Below, in pieces: positions 57,728 to 64,000 of a DNA stretch of 64,000 nucleotides. The translations under genes were made by a program, and so were the position numbers. Where the stretch lies: the NCBI GenBank assembly GCA_009823395.1, contig CM020510.1:3985273-4049272 (forward strand), read 5' to 3'. Position 1 is the first letter of the stretch, and each line of letters opens with the position of its first letter. Under the pieces are notes generated by a model that did not search any database, was not told the DNA's origin, and saw only the letters and a program-made list of their open reading frames with translations. The stretch comes from Thamnaconus septentrionalis. Taxonomy: Eukaryota; Chordata; Actinopteri; Tetraodontiformes; Monacanthidae.

Positions 57728-57990
57728 CAGGGGTGTCAAACTCAAATACACAGCGGGGCCAACAGCAACAATAAACCAATGCAGTCACAGTAATAACCTT
57801 CAATGAACAACCTGTCCAGATTGATGCGCCAAAATACCAGTGGAGCATTCTGGGATTTGTAGTATACAGAATTAGCTGTATAATCCTAGTGGGCCAGCCG
57901 CTCTAGCAGTGATTTTGTATTGCTTTGCGGGCCAAATGTAATTACACAGCGAGCCAAATTTGGGCCACGGGCCACAGTTTGACAACTATG
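57728..57990. mobile_element. Non-autonomous hAT element (MITE)
   Basis: Begins CAGGGGTGTCAAACTCAAAT and ends GGGCCACAGTTTGACAACTATG. The ends are imperfect inverted repeats around TGTCAAACT, the signature of a widespread fish hAT non-autonomous family with GGGCCA-rich internal text (GCGGGCCAAATGTAATT, TTTGGGCCACGGGCCA). The flanking octamers ATTTATAT and TTTTGTAT agree at six of eight positions, consistent with a decayed 8-bp target duplication. No transposase is encoded. Confidence 0.65.
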
Positions 57991-58410
57991 TTTTGTATTA
58001 TCAGTGTGTTGGTCATCAAGGAGGATGTTTGCAGCTTTTGTCCCCCTGCCTGTGAAATTATTCAATGGGGTAAAAGTTTAAAAACAAAAAGAACTGCGTT
58101 AGTCTGTGTCTGTTTCAGCACCATGGACAGAGACTACCGGCTCAGTCTTCACCGGGAGATTCAGTTAAACCTTCCGCCAGTGTCTCATAAAATGACATCA
58201 CATCGTGTCTTTCAGCATCTTGGTCTTGGCTGCACTTTGCTCGTCACGCTGCGGCTGCCAATCATGTGTTTGGACAATCTGTCCGACACGGCTGCAACTC
58301 ACACAGTCGACTCTCGGTTATGTAATAAAGTCCAGAGTCGGTTCTCAACACGGTGGCTGCTGAACCCAGCCTGAAGGGAGCGAACGCTGGTCTTGCTTCG
58401 AACTTGGAGG

Positions 58411-59405
58411 CATTTTTACTCGGTCTTGTCTCGGTCTCGGACTAGATGGACCTCTGATTTTTGATTCAGCCAACACTGCAATGACAGATAATAACGGAAA
58501 AGAATCCAGCATCCCGGGAACCGACTCTTCCATCACTTTGCGCTTGATTCCGGCCGAGTCGACTCAAGACTTTTTACATGTTTTATCATATTAGGAAAAT
58601 TATGCGTGTGCTTGCCTCTTGATACGGTGAATGACTATTAAAGCTGCAGAGCTGTGAGTCCTGTTTTCTCCTTCCTCTCCTGTGAACACGGAGCCTTATT
58701 GTGCTGCCGTCAGCATGTTCTTCCCACTGCCGTTATTGCATCCCACCATAATCCGGCTGAACGGCTGGTACGCGTCGCTGGGAACCTCCGTGCGACTTCA
58801 TTTTCCTGTACAGCTATTCAATAAGAGAGAGGTGCATCCTGGGTAATAAGATGCGAGCGCGACAATGCTGAGACCGGGGAGGATTTTTTTTTTTTTTTTT
58901 TCACTCCCGCAGGATCAGATTGTGTTTGATCTGAGCGGTTGAGACGTTTGATGCAGGGTGGTCGGCGGGTCAAGGATGCTGCGCCGCCGTGACCATGTCA
59001 TCCCTCCAACACCACCCTCCAGCCATCACTCACCCACCCACACAACCCTCAGCGTCAGTCCCGGGCGATAACCGGGACGATGTGACGGTCCTGCTGAGTG
59101 GCAGATCGACGGTGACATGGTTTTACAGCCTCCGCAGCCGCTGAGGAGCAATTCAAGGGTCATCACAGAGCCGCGATTATCGTCCCCGCCAAGACTGCAG
59201 CCGCTGCTGCTGCTGCTGCTGCTGCACACGACACAGAAAACTTGGGAAAGTGACAAAGCGGGATTAGCAACAGGCTTCGTCTGCTTGCCAGCTAGCGTTG
59301 TAGTCAAGACCGCACCAATCGAGACCATTAATAATCAAGACTAGAGAGTATCGAGGTCAAGAAAAGACCAAGACGTTTAGGGTTCAAGACTGAGACAACA
59401 CAAAG
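58411..59405. repeat. GTCTTG/GTCTCG repeat pieces in opposite orientation
   Basis: CGGTCTTGTCTCGGTCTCGG near 58421 and, about 0.9 kb away, its complementary vocabulary (GTAGTCAAGACC, GTCAAGAAAAGACC, TTCAAGACTGAGAC near 59290-59395). They look like two ends or two copies of a dispersed fish repeat in opposite orientation. The span between them holds ordinary sequence and a (GCT)n run near 59200-59224. Boundaries are approximate. Confidence 0.35.
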
Positions 59406-61404
59406 ACTTTATATTTCAAAGAAAATCACAAAAAAACGGAACAAATCACCAGTAACGTTTTTTTTTTATTTCAAGTGTGCTTCTATATAAATGGAAAAGC
59501 AACAACATGTCTTTTCAGCGAGGTAGCTTTTAACATGATGCTGCTTTGCCAGCCATTTTCAAAAAAACAACTTTGCCTCATAAAATTCAAAAATAAGTTA
59601 ACTAGGAATAATGTAAGAGAAAATGATGGCATCCGTGAACAAAACACGTGAAAACCTTTCATGTCTGAGCGAAACACTAAAAATACACTTACCACACTCA
59701 TGGTGATTGTTAAAGACCTCAAAGTTTGGTGAAACAAAAGCTTTCTTATAATCTGTCATTGTCGTGTTAGTGCTATATTTACAATCAACACACACACACA
59801 CACTCAAAACCATTAATGTTGTTGTTTGTCATTCTCTCAGCACGACAACGCAACAACACAGTAACAATATGGAGCTGTGAAAATGGATCATTGAGACTGG
59901 TGACAAGTGTTGCCAGTAAATACAATCAGGCTGATCTATTATTACGTGGTGGATTTTTAAAGCCTCACTGCTGGGTTTTGTGCAGTGAACTCAGGTGAGT
60001 TTTATCCCTTTATGTCCTCCAGCAGCAGCAGTGTGGCTTTGTTCTCTGCTTGTTGTGCGGCGATTGATGGCGTTTTACTCGTTTTCCAGCTCAGCGAGCG
60101 TGAAAAGTCCAGTGGAACGTCCCTGGTTCCAACGCTAGAGTCAGCGACTGGACCAATCCAGCGGACCATTAATCGTGATGCCCTGTGTGTGCTCTGTGCT
60201 TTTCAACATTTCATTTATTTATTCAATTCAAAGTCAGTTTTACTGTTTTTAATAATTCAAACGATGCTGAGGTATATTTAAGATTTAACGATGGATTCAT
60301 TTAAAAAATACACTTTACATATTTGCACTGAGGGGAGCTTCTTCCTCCTGGACCGCACGGCAGCAGGGTGGAGCTGCTCCACCGCAGGCCACTAACCTGC
60401 ATGCAGGAGGAAAAAATCTCCTCTCAGCTCAGCGTAACAGCCTTGATTACCCAGAGGCTGAGCGCCGGCTGCAGCTGCCACCTCTACTCGGAATATTAAC
60501 CACATAAGCTCTGAAAAATCAAACGCCGTCTCCTCCAAACCGAGAGCAGCTTATGTAACCCCTTCAATTACGGCGGCGTGTGTGACTCTGACCGTCAAGA
60601 GTTCAGCTGTTGCCGCTTTGTCCTTATCAGATTCCTGAAATAACAACGGATTAATATTAATGTGGGATATAAATATTTAACTGTCCATCTGGCTGTTGAC
60701 TGACACAGAACAAACACACGAGTTCCCCCAAGTGGACAGAAGAAGTCGCAGCTTGGGATATCTGTCATTGGGACCCTCAGGAATGTCTTTTTAATTCAAG
60801 ATTAATCAGAAGAAGTCAAAGGAACGCCCTTTGACAGTGGAGAGCGTGCAGCCCACCATGACAATCGGGAGGGAAAGCTCCGGAAAGCTGGGGGTCACGG
60901 CAGGGTCATAATCCCACACGCATCCATTTAGTTAATGTCCCTGTTGTCAGCGGAGCATCAGATTACAGCCTGTCACTCACACTGAGGAACATGAGAAGGG
61001 TCAAAGTGTCAAAGCGGCCTTGGATCTTTCACCACCATCACCACCACCTTCACCACCACCCGCTCCATCAACTCCACCCCCGGTCTGCAGGAAGGTGCAG
61101 AGACGCGACAGCGAGTGCAAGCCACAGCTGAACGTTCAGCCTGCGATGCAAAAAAAAAAAACCTGGATAATAAACTCTGCTGTATGCCGATGACATCTAA
61201 CGAGGGATGATGGTGATAATCCCAGCCGAGGACTAGTCCGGAAATGAAATACAGCTAATTATTTTTTCATTTGTACATTTTAAAAAATGTCTTGCTGGGA
61301 CGCCTGGTTGAGCTGCGTCTCTCGTGTTGATTAATACGACCGATTATATGATCTACTAGTAGCAGCCACACAATCCGAATTCCAAACATGTCTCTCCTTT
61401 TGTT

Positions 61405-61770
61405 TTTCTTGTATTGTCTCATCAATGCCTTCATCACATCCAGACTCGACTACTGTAAGAGGATTCTCCATGGCTCATCATCCAACGTCTTCAATAAACT
61501 CCAGTACATCCAAAACTCCGCTACTCGCCTGCTCACCTACACCCATGACCACCATGATCGCCACTGTCCTTCAGAAGCTCCACTGGCTCCCAGTCCCTCA
61601 ACACATCCACTGAAAGTCCACCTCCTAACCCACAAAGCCCTCCACAACCAGACCCCCTGCTACCTCACCACCCTGCTCCACCACCACACTCCTTCCTTCC
61701 CGCAGCCTCCACTCCTCTCTGCCAACCTCCTGTCTCCACCACTCAGAACCAAGCACCGGACCTATTATTC
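61405..61770 (+). mobile_element. Decayed LINE fragment (CR1/L2-like reverse transcriptase 3' part)
   Basis: Translated blocks match the C-terminal reverse-transcriptase region of fish non-LTR retrotransposons: INAFITSRLDYC, NKLQYIQNSATRLLTYT, LQKLHWLPVPQHIH, VHLLTHKALHNQTPCYL, LRTKHRT. The LHWLPV block sits in a different frame from its neighbours, so at least two frameshifts have accumulated. The rest of the element is absent (5' truncation). Assignment to the CR1/L2 group is from memory of these motifs. It is dead. Confidence 0.8.
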
Positions 61771-63063
61771 TTATTATTATTTTTACATCTGTGTAATTAC
61801 ACAATAGTTCCAGCTAACGGCAGACCTCCCTCCCACTTCCCCCACCCGCCCGGGTTGGTTTTCCTTCTTCTCCTCGGCGCGTCTCCGTCTCAATCAGCAC
61901 TTCCGCCCACCGCACCGCAGGTCACCGCTGCAGCCCACCAGGGTCTCCGCTGCTGAGGCGACTGTGTTCGATTCAAACACAAAAAAAAGCCTCCTCTGAG
62001 TCTGCCTGCCGCTCACGCACAACAGCGGCCACCGGCTCTTCTGTCAAGATTCCTTCAAAGCTTTGCAAATAATAAAAAAAAGACACAACAAAGGCAAGAA
62101 GAAATCTGACAGATGTCGTGCTTCAACTTTTCCTCCCTCCATGCGTTCCATCTCCTCCGAGTGTCGCCGAGCGCCGAGCACATGCTGTACACCCACTACC
62201 TGCGCCACAATTAGCCTCATGCTGCACAGAGCCGGCGGCTCCAGACTCTCCAGATCTGGACACTTAGGAGCGAAGAGTCACTAACAACCAGAGAACGCGG
62301 TCAATCTCTGCGATAGCATTGCTATGGAAACAGTATGGAGGCATGATGTGTGTGTGTGTGTGTGAGTGTGTGTGTTTGGGGGGTGGGAAGAAAGCAGATA
62401 GCAATAGAATAACAACACCAGGCAGGAGTGGAGATGCCAGATGGCATCCAGGCAGCATCTGGAGGAAAACGTGAATCCTGGGTTGAGGAAGAAGCACGTC
62501 GTTCTTTTCCACCGGCCGAGGTCTGAATGTGCTCAGCTTGAGCTAAATCCCCAATGGAGACGACTGAAGAGCCCTGGGAGCGTCATTTAGCCGAGGTGAA
62601 CACAAACAGGAGGGTGGAAAATGACTTGGGACTCAGAAAATGACTGGGAAAATGAGGGAAATGACGGTGAAGGAGAGACGCTTGGTGTGGGCGGTCGAGC
62701 TGAAAGTGAGATCATGTGAAGCAAAATTGCCCTTTAGCTTAGTTTCAAAATCTTTTTTATGACCTTTATGTCACTGCTGAGAGGGAAACACATTGCTGTG
62801 CGTGGAGCTCCACTAGCGCCTCTGTGTGGTGGATACAACACACACACGCGCACACACACTCTCTGCTGCAGTAACATTGCACCCTGCTCTGCGATGCAGC
62901 ACAGGCAAGTGAGAAACAGCTGCCAGTGAAAGAATACGGACCAAGTTGAAGCAGTGGAATTAAAACCTTGATGGCCCCCTAGTGGCAGGTGATGGTACAA
63001 GTGTGGAGTTTGAAACACTGACCATATTGTGATCAGTGCAGCGCACAGTGTGATGCATGACTA

Positions 63064-63101
63064 CTACTACTACTACTGCTACTACTACTGCTACTACTGC
63101 A
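63064..63101. repeat. (CTA)n triplet repeat
   Basis: CTA units with two GCTA interruptions. Confidence 0.9.
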
Positions 63102-63210
63102 CAGACCTGGAAGAAACAGCTCTGTGACCAGCAGCGAGATTGAGAAACTCAACTGGTTCCAGTTGATCCAGTCAAACTGGGATCAAGGCAGCAGAGGAGG
63201 GAGATCAGTG

Positions 63211-63700
63211 GCCGCGTTTCCATTACCCCCGGAATTGCGCAAAACCAACCAAAAATATCGCAATTAAAAAAACATGGAAACACCTCCTTGGAAAACTTGG
63301 AAAAACCTGTAAAATATGACTAAAAGGTTTCGATGCTCTCATGAGGTGGCTCTTCAGACGTATCCATATAGAGGTACATCGCAAAAGTGTCATGGAAACA
63401 CTTTTTTCTCATTTACGCATCACTGGACATGACGTTCGGTCACATGACCAGTTCACTTCAAGTGAAAATGGCACATTATGATTGGACGGAGGAGGGGACG
63501 GAATAATATGACGGCAAACAACATTACAATGTGTAGTGTATATCTACCACAAAATGCTTTGTACCTCCATCCTCCTCAAACTGGGGTCACACTGGACAAG
63601 ATTTTACGAGAATTACAGCTTGTGCACTTCACACCATTCAATGGAAATGCCTGAAAATCGCAATTGTGCGCATTTATTTCGCGATAAACTGGAAACTCAG
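63211..63700. mobile_element. MITE-like GCGTTTCC family, long copy
   Basis: Starts GCCGCGTTTCCATTACCCCC followed by GGAATTGCGCAA. It continues through CTCATGAG, the GTGTCATGGAAACAC block and GTCACATGACC. Further right, 63625-63700 contains GGAAATGCCTGAAAATCGCA and TTGTGCGCATTTATTTCGCG, matching the distal part of the 40300 copy. The first 270 bases are the inverted counterpart of 20087-20335. Confidence 0.65.
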
Positions 63701-64000
63701 CAAGCGACAGTACAGTCCCGACCAGATTTGGAACATAAATCCTTTGCTGCAGCTCTGGTCCGGGGACTCGGGCTGTGAGTGCAGCTGCTAAATTGAAATT
63801 GGTCTGGTCACACAACATAAAGCACCGGGCTCATGCTCATGCTTGGCTCATGCTGCTTGGCTGATGCTGGCTGGCTGGCTGGTTGGCTGGCTGGGTAGGT
63901 GGGTTTGGCGCGGAGCAGTTAAATCCATCACACCTCATAAAGGGGCAGCAGTGACGTGAAATAGGGGCCATTCGCTGAAATAACTCAGCGTTGGCTTTCC

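Larger units (their letters stand above)
52451..64000. other. Flank upstream of kcnab1 exon 1
   Basis: No further coding exon is recognised, including the alternative N-terminal exons known for mammalian KCNAB1 beta-1.2 and beta-1.3. The stretch holds microsatellites, an AAC-poor (GAT)n array at 53391-53466, a hAT-type MITE at 57728, a LINE fragment at 61400, a long MITE-like copy at 63211, and AT-rich blocks (about 54.7-55.5, 56.05-56.4 and 60.4-60.9 kb) that resemble regulatory DNA. Confidence 0.55.

Noticed and set aside
57925..58374. 149-codon plus-strand frame after the hAT MITE
   Set aside because: Its start lies inside the MITE and the rest shows no known domain.
58861..58902. Poly(T) run as a retrogene tail
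   Set aside because: No intronless gene copy or LINE/SINE body could be recognised next to it.

Overview
This window looks like teleost fish nuclear DNA, most likely from a ray-finned percomorph-type genome. The signs are intron-split vertebrate genes with fish-like residues, a very high load of (CA)n/(TG)n and triplet microsatellites, hAT-type non-autonomous transposons and a decayed fish LINE. No bacterial, phage, CRISPR or rRNA features are present. The species cannot be fixed from the sequence alone.

Only two protein-coding genes can be supported, and they converge. ssr3 (plus strand, five coding exons, 12828-14295, 185 aa) encodes the gamma subunit of the ER translocon-associated protein (TRAP) complex. 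kcnab1 (minus strand, 14 coding exons, 51655 down to 17584, 397 aa) encodes the voltage-gated potassium channel beta-1 subunit with the Kv-beta-1.1 N-terminus. Its NADPH-dependent aldo-keto-reductase fold is intact, including the tetrad Asp115, Tyr120, Lys148 and Asn188. SSR3 and KCNAB1 are also neighbours in human (from memory), so this is conserved microsynteny. The two genes have unrelated jobs and I see no functional partnership beyond linkage.

Layout. 1-12.6 kb: gene-free upstream flank of ssr3, with microsatellites, a ~0.5 kb composite minisatellite (7.36-7.88 kb), two probable hAT fragments and a perfect 17-bp inverted repeat at 10.77 kb. 12.6-14.5 kb: ssr3 with promoter and poly(A) signal. 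14.5-17.6 kb: convergent intergenic space that probably contains the kcnab1 3'UTR. 17.6-29.1 kb: kcnab1 exons 14 to 2, compact and crowded by simple repeats. 29.1-51.4 kb: the 22-kb first intron. 51.45-51.66 kb: the Kv-beta-1.1 first coding exon, followed by a GA/CT-rich putative 5'UTR and promoter. 52.5-64 kb: upstream flank with AT-rich blocks that resemble regulatory DNA, a hAT MITE, a LINE fragment and a recurring MITE-like family.

The most unusual features are these. In kcnab1, microsatellites abut or form many splice sites: the exon 1 donor is the start of a (GT)n tract, and the exon 3 acceptor pyrimidine tract is a (CT)n array of about 37 units. Exon 10 uses a GC donor, required by reading frame. 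A MITE-like family with GCGTTTCCATTA-type ends recurs at least five times.
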